Shown here in pieces: positions 38,982 through 47,823 of a DNA stretch of 64,000 bases (its first letter is position 1; each line of letters begins with the position of its first letter). Source of the stretch: Luteimonas chenhongjianii (GTDB lineage: Bacteria; Pseudomonadota; Gammaproteobacteria; Xanthomonadales; Xanthomonadaceae); contig NZ_CP023406.1 in the NCBI RefSeq assembly GCF_002327105.1, positions 1,364,001 through 1,428,000 on the forward strand, written 5' to 3'. The position numbers and the translations under genes were made by a program. Under the pieces are notes generated by a model that searched no databases, was not told the DNA's origin, and saw only the letters and a program-made list of their open reading frames with translations.

Positions 38982-40652
38982 GTGCTTGACCAGTTGCTGC
39001 CGCTGATTGCCGGCCTCGGCCTTTTCATGCTCGGCATGAAACTGCTGGAGGACGCCGTGGGGGCGCTGGCCGGCCTCCCGTTGCGGCGCTTCCTGCGCAC
39101 CCATGCCAGCACGCCGTCGCGTGGTCTGGTGATCGGCGCGGCCGCGACCGCCGTGCTGCAGAGCAGCACCCTGGTGTCGCTGCTGGTGCTGGCCTTCGTC
39201 GGCGCCGGAATCATGCAGCTGTCAGGCGCCGTGGGCGTGATCATGGGCGCCAACCTCGGGACCACGCTCACCACATGGCTGGTGGCGTCGCTCGGCTTCA
39301 AACTCGACCTGGCGGCGCCAGCGATGGCCTTCATCGGCGTCGGCGGTGTGGGCTTCGCGCTGCTGCGGCGCGCCAGCCGGGTACGCGACGTCGCAGGTCT
39401 GCTGCTGGGCATCGGGCTGCTGCTCTATGGTCTGGACCTGATGAAGTCCGGCGTCGAGGACTGGGCCGCCGGCTTCGACGTCGTGCCCTTCGCCGGCTGG
39501 TCGCTGGTGATGATGGCGCTGCTGGGCATGGCGGTAACCGGCGCCATCCAGTCGAGCACCGCGGCGATGATGATCGCGCTGGGCGCGGTGCACGGCGGCC
39601 TCGTCGACCTGCCCTCGGCGGCGGCCTTCGCTGCGGGTACAGGCGTCGGCACCACGTTCACGGCGTTGCTCGGCGCGCTCGGTGGCAGCGCCGACAAGAA
39701 GCGCGTGGCCGCGACCCACCTCGGCTTCAACCTGTTCAAAGCGGTGCTGGCGCTGCTGCTGCTGTATCCGCTGCTCGCATTGCTGGCGCGGGTTCCGGGA
39801 CTGGAGGATCCGCTGCTGCGGCTGGCCGCGTTCCACACCACCACCAACCTGCTCGGCATCGCACTGGTGCTGCCGTTCGCCGGAAGGCTTGCACTGTGGC
39901 TGGGCCGGCACTTCCGCAGCGATGGTGGCCACATCAACCACTACCTGCAGGCCGCCGGGGACGAGGTGCCCGAAGCCGGCCTGGAGGCGGTCCGTCGCGA
40001 GGTGGCGCGTGCGCTCGGCATGACCATCGCGATGAACCGCGAAACGCTGCGGGTTCCGGTGGATCCCGACAGCGCCTGGTCCGATCCAGGCGAGGTCCGG
40101 GGCCGCAATGCCCGTCGCGACTTCGACGAGCGCTATCGTCGGCTCAAGCGCCTGGAGGGGGAGATCGTCGAGTACGTGGCGCGCCTGCAGCTGCAGGAGG
40201 TCACGCCAAGCGTGGGCAGCGGGCTGTCGGCCCAGCTGGATGCGATGCGCATGGCGGTCAGCTCCGCCAAGGCGCTCAAGGACATCCGCAGCAACCTGGT
40301 CGAGCTGCGACTGGCGCTACGCGCGCCGGTGGATGCGCGGCTGGAGGAATTCGAAGCCTCGGCGGCAGCGCTGTACCGCGACATCGACAGGCTGGGGCCG
40401 GAGCAGCCGGAGCCGGTGCTGGTGGAAGCCGTCTCGGCGCTGCGCAGCCGCGTGCGCGAGACGCGCGACGGTGCGCTGACCCGGCTCTACCGCGAGGCCA
40501 GCCGGGAGAGCATCGACGAGGAGACGCTGTCCACCCTGCTCAATGTCAACCGTGCCATCTATCTGTCGGCGCAATCGCTGCTGCGCGCGCTGGGTCGTCA
40601 CCTGCTGGCGCCGGAGATTGCCGGGGTGGTCGAGGATGCGGTTGCGGACTGA
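38982..40652 (+). CDS. Na+/phosphate cotransporter family protein (NptA-like)
   Basis: A 556-residue inner-membrane protein. The N-terminal about 320 residues contain two inverted Na/Pi cotransporter repeats, each with the hallmark QSS motif (LQSSTLVSLL near residue 60, IQSSTAAMMI near 190) and GANLGTTLT or GTGVGTTFT. The C-terminal about 200 residues are helical, resembling PhoU-like domains. It likely takes up phosphate with sodium. The start is GTG at 38982 with a GGGGAGAAC Shine-Dalgarno sequence. It is divergent from kbl and lies between the intact and decayed kbl copies. Confidence 0.9.
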   Translation: MLDQLLPLIAGLGLFMLGMKLLEDAVGALAGLPLRRFLRTHASTPSRGLVIGAAATAVLQSSTLVSLLVLAFVGAGIMQLSGAVGVIMGANLGTTLTTWLVASLGFKLDLAAPAMAFIGVGGVGFALLRRASRVRDVAGLLLGIGLLLYGLDLMKSGVEDWAAGFDVVPFAGWSLVMMALLGMAVTGAIQSSTAAMMIALGAVHGGLVDLPSAAAFAAGTGVGTTFTALLGALGGSADKKRVAATHLGFNLFKAVLALLLLYPLLALLARVPGLEDPLLRLAAFHTTTNLLGIALVLPFAGRLALWLGRHFRSDGGHINHYLQAAGDEVPEAGLEAVRREVARALGMTIAMNRETLRVPVDPDSAWSDPGEVRGRNARRDFDERYRRLKRLEGEIVEYVARLQLQEVTPSVGSGLSAQLDAMRMAVSSAKALKDIRSNLVELRLALRAPVDARLEEFEASAAALYRDIDRLGPEQPEPVLVEAVSALRSRVRETRDGALTRLYREASRESIDEETLSTLLNVNRAIYLSAQSLLRALGRHLLAPEIAGVVEDAVAD

Positions 40653-41238
40653 GCAGGGGCTGATGCGTGCGGTGCCCGGCTGCGGCCCGGTTCCTGACCA
40701 GCGAGCGCGTCGAAACGCGGCGCGTCCCGGGTACCCGGTCGAATGGGAGACGGCCGGGCCGCGTGCTTCGAGCCAGGCATTCCACGCTGCCTGCATGGCG
40801 GATACATCGGGTCGGCAGGCCGTGCTGCGCACCGCTGTCGAGCGGCAGCGGCTTGAACGGGCCGCGGTGGCGTTGAAACATGCGGCGTGGAGGATCGTGT
40901 CCTGCTTGCCGAAGAGGTCGGCGCTGGTCTTTCCCCAGCTGCTTGTGCAGGTCCTGGGCCGCAGATGATCGCGCCGCGGTCATGCCGAAGCCATGGGTCC
41001 AGCGCATCCCGGGCCGCGGCGATGATGTGCGGTTGACCGGCCGGGCCCTCCGTCGTTATGGGCGCGGATGTTCAGCGCCGTGCGCCGCTCTTCGGGCGTG
41101 ATGCCGGCCGACTATGGGCCGGTGATGACGCGCTCGGAGTTGAACAACCCGGCCTCGCGGATTCCATCGAAGGTCGGCGCCGCGCCGGGTCGAAGACATG
41201 GTGAAGGCGTGGAGAGAACCGATCTCCCCGATGTCGGC
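40653..41238. other. 586-bp spacer holding the kbl remnant
   Basis: Between the transporter stop and the metallopeptidase stop there is no intact gene. 40844-41199 is the kbl remnant described separately. 40653-40843 shows no similarity I can recognise to the rest of kbl or to neighbouring genes; it may mark the breakpoint of the rearrangement that truncated the copy. 41200-41238 is simple flanking sequence. Confidence 0.6.
40844..41199 (-). pseudogene. kbl: Decayed 5' fragment of a second kbl gene
   Basis: This stretch aligns with codons 1 to about 125 of the intact kbl (38474-38848) on the same strand. Examples are the shared run GAGGATCGTGTCCTG (40890-40904 versus 38522-38536), the conserved CTGCTTGTGCAGG block, and the translated GIREAGLFNSERVITGP against [17 protein letters not shown]. 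It is broken by an in-frame stop where kbl has Gln (TAG for CAG, 41112-41114), by a 2-nt deletion in the GGGTGCCGCAG block and by further indels, and is net about 19 bp shorter. The original start codon (41197-41199) is still visible. The remaining two thirds of the gene is missing. Confidence 0.9.
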
Positions 41239-42234
41239 CTAGGGTTCGCTGTTGCCGCCCCTGCGGAGCACCTGCTGCAGCCAGTCATTCCAGAGCGGCT
41301 GCAGGGCCGCGACCGTTGCGGGCAGCTTGAACTCGGCGCCGTCCCGCGCCAGCCATGCGTCAAAACCCAGGCCGTCGGCGATGGCCCTGCTGATGGGCGC
41401 AAGGATCTGGGGATTGCCGCTCGTCTCCGCCAGGAACAGGGCCGTCAGGAGGGACTGTCCATAGAACGTCTCCATGCCCGGGAAGCGATCGCCCCTGCTG
41501 GCCACCATCATCTGCACGCCGGAATCCGATTTCGGACCACGTGCGAGTGCACCGGCGAGACCGGCGTTGCGCACCGGATGCTCGGATGCGAGGAAGTCCG
41601 CCAGATCGGGAATGTCGCGCGGACGCCGCTTGGCGAAGTCGATGAACGCAGCGACGTGACGGCCCTGGGCCTCGATCGGCTCCATTGCGATCGCGGCCGC
41701 CTCATCCAGCCAATCGGGCGCGGGCGTCCCGTAGCGCTCCTGCGGCATCCCGGTGCTCCCAGGCCAGTACATCGCCGCATGCATGGCGTGTCCCACTTCG
41801 TGCCGCAATGTGATCGGCTCCTGGTCGGACATGCCGGCCAGTGCCTGGTTGATGCGGGCGCGGTCCAAGCCGGCCTGACGCATCGCCCGCTCGGTCATGG
41901 CGCGCTTGGCCTTGGCGGGCACCCAGACCTGGGCGAACTCCAGGTCGTGGGTGTTCGCGAAGTCGATCGCGGCCACCGGATCCAGGCTCGTGCTGAGCAC
42001 CAGCATGCCCACCGGCGCACGTCCGAACAGGTTCGCGTATCGCTGCGCGGCCTCGGCGAGTGCGCGTGAGGCGGTCCCTGCATCCTCCTGCGTATCGGCG
42101 TATGCGAGTCCGTGGGCCGAGGCGACGCACACCGCCGCAGGCGGCTGATCGACGACCGGGCATTGCAGGTCGCCGGCACTGGCGGCGCCGGCCGCGAACA
42201 GGCCGGCGATCGAAATCATCTGTGAGAAGCGCAT
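41239..42234 (-). CDS. Predicted exported HExxH metallopeptidase-like protein
   Basis: A 331-residue protein with a signal peptide (MRFSQMISIAGLFAAGAASA, residues 1-20) and a gluzincin-type zinc site: HEVGH at residues 145-149 and a downstream glutamate in PDWLDEAAAIAME (Glu178) in the spacing used by Peptidase_MA-like enzymes. The rest (FAQVWVPAKAKRAMTERAMR, FYGQSLLTALFL) matches nothing I recognise by name. It is probably a periplasmic or secreted protease of unknown substrate. The ATG at 42234 has AAGG six bases upstream. It ends beside the decayed kbl and starts 51 bp from the tdh stop, so it may be co-transcribed with tdh. Confidence 0.78.
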   Translation of the reverse strand: MRFSQMISIAGLFAAGAASAGDLQCPVVDQPPAAVCVASAHGLAYADTQEDAGTASRALAEAAQRYANLFGRAPVGMLVLSTSLDPVAAIDFANTHDLEFAQVWVPAKAKRAMTERAMRQAGLDRARINQALAGMSDQEPITLRHEVGHAMHAAMYWPGSTGMPQERYGTPAPDWLDEAAAIAMEPIEAQGRHVAAFIDFAKRRPRDIPDLADFLASEHPVRNAGLAGALARGPKSDSGVQMMVASRGDRFPGMETFYGQSLLTALFLAETSGNPQILAPISRAIADGLGFDAWLARDGAEFKLPATVAALQPLWNDWLQQVLRRGGNSEP

Positions 42235-42285
42235 GACCATCCTTGGTGTGAGAGAAGCCCGTATGACCGGGTGGTGGCGCAAAAC

Positions 42286-43320
42286 TCAACGCCAGTCGAG
42301 GACGACCTTGCCCGACTTGCCCGACTCCATCAAGTCGAATCCCTTCTGGAACTCGTCGGCCGGCAGCTGGTGGCTGAGCACCTTGCCGAGCGGGAAACCC
42401 GACAGCACGAGCTGGGTCATCTTGTACCAGGTCTCGTACATCTTCCGGCCATAGATACCCTGCACGGTGAGACCCTTGAAGATGATGCGGTCCCAGTCGA
42501 TGCCCGCGCCCTTGGGCAGCAGGCCGAGCAGGGCGACCTTGCCGCCGTGGTACATGCAGTCGAGCATGTCGTTGAAGGCATGCGGGTTGCCGCTCATTTC
42601 CAGGCCCACGTCGAAGCCCTCCATGTGGAGGTCCTTCATGACGTCCTTGAGCGAGGTGTTGGACACGTTGACCACGCGCGTGGCGCCCATGTCGGCGGCC
42701 AGCTTGAGGCGGAAGTCGTTGACGTCGGTCACCACCACGTTGCGCGCGCCGATGTGCTTGCAGATGCCCGCCGCCATCACGCCGATCGGGCCGGCGCCGG
42801 TGATCAGCACGTCCTCGCCGACCACGTCGAACTCCAGGGCGCAGTGCGCGGCGTTGCCGTAGGGATCGAAGAACGCCGCCAGCTCGCTCGGGATCTGGTC
42901 CGGGATCGGCCACAGGTTGGTTGCCGGCATGACGACGTATTCGGCGAAGGCGCCGTCACGGGTCACGCCGATGCCGACCGTGTTCGGGCACAGGTGCGGT
43001 TTGCCGGCGCGGCAGTTGCGGCAATGGCCGCAGACCAAGTGGCCTTCGGCCGAGACGCGTTGACCCACCGTGTAGCCGGTGACCGCCGAGCCCAGCTCGA
43101 CGATGCGGCCGACGAACTCGTGGCCGATCACCAGCCCCGGGGTAATGGTGCGCTGGCTCCATTCGTCCCACAGGTAGATATGCAGGTCGGTGCCGCAGAT
43201 CGCGGCCTTCTCCACGCGGATCAGCACGTCGTTGGGCCCCGGCGCGGGCACCGGCACGTCCTGCATCCAGATGCCTTTGCCTGCTTCGCGCTTCACCAGC
43301 GCCTTCATTGTCTGGGCCAT
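42286..43320 (-). CDS. tdh: L-threonine 3-dehydrogenase
   Basis: A 344-residue zinc-dependent medium-chain dehydrogenase that oxidises threonine to 2-amino-3-oxobutyrate, the substrate of Kbl. The catalytic zinc region [28 protein letters not shown], the structural-zinc cysteines [15 protein letters not shown] and the NAD-binding [18 protein letters not shown] are all present. Length is that of E. coli Tdh (341). A TATAAT box lies 36 bp upstream. kbl and tdh are usually adjacent; here they are separated by a phosphate transporter, a kbl remnant and a metallopeptidase gene. Confidence 0.96.
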   Translation of the reverse strand: MAQTMKALVKREAGKGIWMQDVPVPAPGPNDVLIRVEKAAICGTDLHIYLWDEWSQRTITPGLVIGHEFVGRIVELGSAVTGYTVGQRVSAEGHLVCGHCRNCRAGKPHLCPNTVGIGVTRDGAFAEYVVMPATNLWPIPDQIPSELAAFFDPYGNAAHCALEFDVVGEDVLITGAGPIGVMAAGICKHIGARNVVVTDVNDFRLKLAADMGATRVVNVSNTSLKDVMKDLHMEGFDVGLEMSGNPHAFNDMLDCMYHGGKVALLGLLPKGAGIDWDRIIFKGLTVQGIYGRKMYETWYKMTQLVLSGFPLGKVLSHQLPADEFQKGFDLMESGKSGKVVLDWR

Positions 43321-43355
43321 GTCGTCGTGCCTGCCGGTGGCGGAAAGAGCCGGCG

Positions 43356-43361
43356 ATTATA
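43356..43361 (-). promoter_or_regulatory. -10 box (TATAAT) upstream of tdh
   Basis: A perfect TATAAT on the minus strand lies 36 bp before the tdh ATG in a GC-rich background. It would place the transcription start near 43349. A clear -35 hexamer is not seen. The 142-bp gap also has to contain the promoter of the divergent S46 peptidase gene. Confidence 0.55.
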
Positions 43362-43462
43362 CGGCGCGGCACTGCGGCGACCGCTGGGAGCCTCGCCGCG
43401 GTCGCCCGCTCTCGGGCGGGTTGGCTAGACTTGGCCCCCCGTCACGATCCACAGGACCACTC

Positions 43463-45631
43463 ATGCGCCATTCGTTACTGGCCGCGACGCTGCTGGGCGT
43501 CTTCTTCGGCTGCAGTGCGCCAGGGGTGGTGGCGGGGGAGGGCATGTGGGTGCCGCAGCAGCTGCCGGACATCGCACCGGCGCTGCGCAAGGCGGGGTTG
43601 CGGCTCGATGCGAACCGCATGGCCGACCTGACCGGCGATCCGCTGGGCGCCGTGGTGTCTCTCGGCGGCTGCACCGCGAGCTTCGTCTCGCCGCAGGGCC
43701 TGGTGATCACCAATCATCATTGCGCCTATGGCGCCATCCAGCTCAATTCGACGCCCGAGAACAACCTGATGCGCGATGGCTTCAATGCCGCCGCGATCGG
43801 CGACGAGATCTCCGCCGGGCCGAACGCGCGCATCTATGCGCTCGACAGCATCCAGGACGTCACCGCCGAAGTGCGCGCTGCCATCGACGCCGCGCCCGAC
43901 AGCCTCGGCCGCACGACAGCGCTGGACACGGTCGAGAAGGCCCTGGTGGCGCGCTGCGAGGCCGAACCCGGCTACCGCTGCCGGCTTTACAGCTTCCTCG
44001 GCGGCAACAGCTACCGCCTGTTCCGCAACCTCGAGATCCGCGACGTACGCCTGGTCTACGCCCCGGCCGGCGGCATCGGCAGCTTCGGCGGCGATGTCGA
44101 CAACTGGATGTGGCCGCGCCACACCGGTGATTTCGCGTTCTACCGCGCGTATGTCGGCCGCGACGGCCGCCCGGCCGAGTACGCCCAGGACAACGTCCCC
44201 TACACCCCGAAACAGTTCCTGCGCCTGGCCGACAAGCCGCTGCGCGAGAACGATTTCGTCATGGTGGCGGGATATCCGGGTCGCACCAGCCGGTATGCGT
44301 TCGCCGACGAGTTCGCCGAGACCGTGGCCTGGCGTTACCCGCAGATCGGCCGCCACTACCGCGCCCTGATCGACCTGGTCGAGGCGCGCGGCAAGGCCGA
44401 TCCCGAGACCGAGGTGCGCTACGCCAGCGCCGTGCGCGGTTGGCAGAACACCCTGAAGAACTACGAAGGCCAGCTGCAGGGCTTCGAACGCGTCGGTGCG
44501 CTCGAGCGCAAGCGCAGCGAAGAGGCCGCCGTACTCGACTGGTTGCGCGGCCGGGGCGACGAGGGCGCCGCCGCGCTCGATGCGCACGCGAAGATCGTCG
44601 CGCTCGACGCCCAGGCCCAGGCGATGCGCGACCGGGACCTGGTGCTGTCGCTGCTCGACAACAGCGGATTGCTGTCGACGGCGAACCGCCTGTATCGCCT
44701 GTCGATCGAGAAGGAAAAGCCCGACGCGATGCGCGAGCAGGGCTACCAGCAGCGCGACCTGCCCGCAATCGAGGGCAGCCTCAAGCAGATGGACCGCCGC
44801 TTCGTGCCGGCGATGGACCGGGAGCTCACGCGCTACGCGCTGCTGCAATACGTGCAGCTGCCGCCGGAGCAGCGCATCAAGGCCATCGATAACTGGCTGG
44901 GGGGCAATGACGCCGCCGCGATCGACCGCGCGCTCGATCGCCTGCAGCGCAGCATGCTGGGCAACGGCGACGAGCGCCTGAAGTGGTTCGCCGCCGATCG
45001 CCGTGCGTTCCTGCGCAGCCGCGATCCGGCGCTCGTTTACGCCGTCGCTGTCACCCCGGAACTGTTGCAGATCGAGACGGCGGCGAAGGCCCGCGCCGGC
45101 GATCTGCTGCAGCTGCGGCCGGTCTATCTGCAGGCCGTCGCCGACTACCGCGCGAGCCGAAAGGAGGCCGTCTACCCGGATGCCAACTCGTCGCTGCGCA
45201 TCACCTTCGGCAAGGTGACCGGCTACACCAATGCGGCAGGCGCCCGGCAGACGCCGTTCACCCTGCTCGAGCAGATTCCGCCCAAGGCCACGGGAATCGA
45301 ACCGTTCGACGCGCCGCAGGCGCAGCTGGACGCGATTTCCGCCGCGCGCCACGGAGGCCTCGCCGATCGCCGCCTGCGCACGGTGCCGGTCAACTTCCTG
45401 TCCGACCTCGACGTCACCGGCGGCAACTCCGGCTCGCCGGTGCTCGATGGCGACGGCAGGCTGACCGGGTTGCTGTTCGACATGACCTGGGAAGCGGTGG
45501 TGTCGAACTGGGTGTTCGATCCGGCGATGACCCGCACCATCTCGGTCGACCAGCGCTACATCCGCTGGGTCATGCAGGAAGTCGATCCGGCGCCGCGCCT
45601 GCTGCAGGAGATGGGCGTGCCGGTACGCTGA
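43463..45631 (+). CDS. S46 family dipeptidyl-peptidase (DPP7/DPP11 type)
   Basis: A 722-residue exported serine peptidase that releases dipeptides from peptide N-termini in the periplasm. It has a signal peptide (residues 1 to about 24). The chymotrypsin-like catalytic residues are in TNHHC (about residue 85), GGDVDNWMWPRHTGD and TGGNSGSP (Ser656), with the extra helical domain of S46 in the middle. The S1-site residue 18 positions after the Ser, Arg in DPP11 and Gly in DPP7, is Met674 here (LLFDMTWEA). The substrate preference is therefore not predictable. It is divergent from tdh and monocistronic. Confidence 0.92.
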   Translation: MRHSLLAATLLGVFFGCSAPGVVAGEGMWVPQQLPDIAPALRKAGLRLDANRMADLTGDPLGAVVSLGGCTASFVSPQGLVITNHHCAYGAIQLNSTPENNLMRDGFNAAAIGDEISAGPNARIYALDSIQDVTAEVRAAIDAAPDSLGRTTALDTVEKALVARCEAEPGYRCRLYSFLGGNSYRLFRNLEIRDVRLVYAPAGGIGSFGGDVDNWMWPRHTGDFAFYRAYVGRDGRPAEYAQDNVPYTPKQFLRLADKPLRENDFVMVAGYPGRTSRYAFADEFAETVAWRYPQIGRHYRALIDLVEARGKADPETEVRYASAVRGWQNTLKNYEGQLQGFERVGALERKRSEEAAVLDWLRGRGDEGAAALDAHAKIVALDAQAQAMRDRDLVLSLLDNSGLLSTANRLYRLSIEKEKPDAMREQGYQQRDLPAIEGSLKQMDRRFVPAMDRELTRYALLQYVQLPPEQRIKAIDNWLGGNDAAAIDRALDRLQRSMLGNGDERLKWFAADRRAFLRSRDPALVYAVAVTPELLQIETAAKARAGDLLQLRPVYLQAVADYRASRKEAVYPDANSSLRITFGKVTGYTNAAGARQTPFTLLEQIPPKATGIEPFDAPQAQLDAISAARHGGLADRRLRTVPVNFLSDLDVTGGNSGSPVLDGDGRLTGLLFDMTWEAVVSNWVFDPAMTRTISVDQRYIRWVMQEVDPAPRLLQEMGVPVR

Positions 45632-45855
45632 GTGCGACAGCGGATGCCGGCAGCGGCGCTTGCTGGCAGCGGCGCTGTCCGGTTGGCCGCGCCCACGCCC
45701 ACATCCGGGCATGGCGCCGCCGCTGGCGAGGCGGGTCCAGCAGGATTTCCGGGTTTTGCCCGTGGCGGTCGCTCCGGAGGCGGGGCGGCCGCGGCTTCCA
45801 TTAGACTGGCGCGCCGCGTCGCGGCCTGCCGCCGCGCCTTGCAAGGACACATCCG

Positions 45856-46500
45856 ATGAGAATCCTGCTCGCCCGTCACGGCGAAACCCCGTGGAACGCC
45901 GAAGGCCGCTATCAGGGGCAGGAGGACATCGCTTTGTCGGACGTCGGTGAGCGCCAGGCGTCCCTGCTTGGGCAGCGACTGGCCGATGTGCGCATCGATC
46001 GCGCGGTCGCCTCGCCGCTGTCACGTGCCGACCGCACCGCGCGGCTCGCGCTCGGTGCCTCGCGTGCGTCGATGCTGACCAACGATGCAGGACTTGCCGA
46101 GATCGCCCACGGGACCTGGGAAGGCCTGCTGGCCAGCGAGATCCGCGAACGCGACCCCGATCGCCTGGCGGCCTGGCGCGATGCGCCCGACAGCGTGCAG
46201 ATGCCCGGTGGCGAATCGCTGCAGCAGGTCTTCGATCGCGCCTGGCCGGCATTCGCGCGCGCCGTCGATGGCCTCGGTCCCGACGACACCGCGCTGATCG
46301 TCGCCCACGACGCGGTCAACCGCGTAATCCTGTGCCACATCCTCGGCATTCCGTTCTCCAGGCTCTGGACGTTCCGCCAGGCGCCGACCACGCTGAACCT
46401 GCTCGAGGGCCCCGACGTCGACCATCTCGAGGTGGTGCGCCTGAACGACTGCGCGCATCACACGGCGTTCTTCGGCGAGGCGGTCCATCGCGCGCTATGA
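45856..46500 (+). CDS. Histidine phosphatase family protein
   Basis: A 214-residue member of the phosphoglycerate mutase-like (histidine phosphatase) superfamily. The catalytic LLARHGETPWN lies at residues 4-14, the second-half motif LAEIAHGTWEG near residue 80, and the general-base histidine in ALIVAHDAVNRVILC near residue 150. The substrate is not determined; phosphoglycerate, alpha-ribazole phosphate or another phosphoester are all possible. Its stop overlaps the folC start as ATGA, so the two are translationally coupled. Confidence 0.9.
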   Translation: MRILLARHGETPWNAEGRYQGQEDIALSDVGERQASLLGQRLADVRIDRAVASPLSRADRTARLALGASRASMLTNDAGLAEIAHGTWEGLLASEIRERDPDRLAAWRDAPDSVQMPGGESLQQVFDRAWPAFARAVDGLGPDDTALIVAHDAVNRVILCHILGIPFSRLWTFRQAPTTLNLLEGPDVDHLEVVRLNDCAHHTAFFGEAVHRAL

Positions 46501-47765
46501 ACGAGGCCCGCAACCTGCAGGACTGGCTGAGCGCGATCCAGGCGCGGCACCCGACGGAAATCGAGATGGGCCTCGACCGCGTCGGCGCGGTCTACGCGCG
46601 CATGGCGTGCGGCCGCCCCGCGGCGCAGGTGGTGACGATCGCGGGGACCAACGGCAAGGGCTCGACGGTGGCCTTCGTCGAGGCGATCGCGCGTGCGGCC
46701 GGCTGGCGTGTTGGCGCGTATACCTCGCCGCATCTGCTGGCCTACAACGAGCGCGTCCGCATTGACGGCCGCGATGTCGATGACGCCGCGCTGGTGGCGG
46801 CGTTCGAGGCCGTGGAGACCGCGCGCGGCGACACGCCGTTGACCTATTTCGAGACCGGCACGCTTGCCGCGCTGTGGCTGTTCGCGCGGGCGGATCTCGA
46901 TCTGGCGGTGCTGGAGGTCGGCCTCGGCGGACGACTGGACGCGGTCAACATCGTCGAGCCGGACGTCGCGGTGATCACGACCGTCGGTCTCGATCACCAG
47001 GACTGGCTCGGCGACGACATCGAGGCGATCGGCCTGGAGAAGGCCGGCATCGCCCGCGCCTGGAAGCCGCTGGTACTCGGCGATACCGATCCGCCGGCGA
47101 GCGTGCTGCGACATGCCTACCGCATCGGCGCGGTCGCGGTCCGCGGGGGCAGCGATTTCCTGTTCGCGCCGGTCGGGGAGGGCAGATGGGTCTGGCGCGA
47201 AGTCGGCTACGAGGTCGAGCTGCCGATGCCCGCGCTGGCCGCGCCGGTCCAGCTGCGCAATGCCGCAGTCGCGGTCGCAGCCGTGCGGGCGCTGGGGCGG
47301 GACGTGGAAGACACCGCGCTGGCTTCGGGCATAGCCGACGCCACGGTCGACGCGCGTCTGCAGCGCTTCGAGCGGGCCGGCGTGGAGATCGTCGTCGACG
47401 TGGCGCACAACCCGCAGGCCGCGCAGGCGCTGGCGGAGTGGCTGCAGGTGGCGCCGGCTGCCGGGCGCACGGTCGCGGTGTTCGCCGCGCTTGCCGACAA
47501 GGACGCCGCCGGTGTTGCGAGCGCACTCGCGCCGTCGATCGCGCGCTGGCACCTTGCCGGCTCGCAGGGTTTCGGCGCCCGTGGCCAGGACGCGGCTGCA
47601 CTGCGCGCACGCCTGCCTGCCGGGCTCGACGCCGAGTTGCATGCCGACGTTGGGCAAGCACTCCAGGCCGCGGTGACGGCCGCCAAACCCGGCGAGCGGG
47701 TGCTGGTGCTGGGGTCTTTCCATGCCGCGGCTGCGGCACTGGCCTGGTTGCGGGGCGGGCGTTAA
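46497..47765 (+). CDS. folC: Bifunctional dihydrofolate synthase / folylpolyglutamate synthase
   Basis: A 422-residue Mur-ligase-fold enzyme that adds glutamate to dihydropteroate and folates. The P-loop is TIAGTNGKGSTVAFVEAI near residue 50, followed by AYTSPHLLAYNERVRIDG, LDLAVLEVGLGGRLDAVN and TTVGLDHQDWLG. The C-terminal domain contains VDVAHNPQAAQALAEW. The ATG at 46497 overlaps the preceding stop (ATGA); the frame from 46332 is in the neighbour and rejected. A SPOR-domain gene and purF follow, resembling the folC-dedD-(cvpA)-purF cluster of E. coli. Confidence 0.94.
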   Translation: MNEARNLQDWLSAIQARHPTEIEMGLDRVGAVYARMACGRPAAQVVTIAGTNGKGSTVAFVEAIARAAGWRVGAYTSPHLLAYNERVRIDGRDVDDAALVAAFEAVETARGDTPLTYFETGTLAALWLFARADLDLAVLEVGLGGRLDAVNIVEPDVAVITTVGLDHQDWLGDDIEAIGLEKAGIARAWKPLVLGDTDPPASVLRHAYRIGAVAVRGGSDFLFAPVGEGRWVWREVGYEVELPMPALAAPVQLRNAAVAVAAVRALGRDVEDTALASGIADATVDARLQRFERAGVEIVVDVAHNPQAAQALAEWLQVAPAAGRTVAVFAALADKDAAGVASALAPSIARWHLAGSQGFGARGQDAAALRARLPAGLDAELHADVGQALQAAVTAAKPGERVLVLGSFHAAAAALAWLRGGR

Positions 47766-47780
47766 GAAGCGCGCCCGACG

Positions 47781-47801
47781 CCGCGCGTATAATTCGCGCG
47801 G
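47781..47801 (+). promoter_or_regulatory. TATAAT promoter element inside a palindrome, upstream of the SPOR gene
   Basis: A perfect TATAAT (47788-47793) sits in the loop of an inverted repeat CCGCGCG/CGCGCGG (47781-47787 and 47795-47801). It lies 31 bp before the SPOR-protein ATG. It is probably the -10 of a promoter serving the SPOR gene and purF; the flanking palindrome could be a control site. No consensus -35 is seen upstream. Confidence 0.55.
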
Positions 47802-47823
47802 CTCCCGTGCCCCGGATCTGCGC

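Noticed and set aside
40844..41199. kbl remnant being a sequencing error of a functional gene
   Set aside because: There are several independent indels and an in-frame stop, and two thirds of the gene is absent, so one error cannot explain it.
43475..46252. 925-codon minus-strand frame opposite the S46 peptidase
   Set aside because: A shadow of a clear plus-strand gene; no domain is recognisable in its product.
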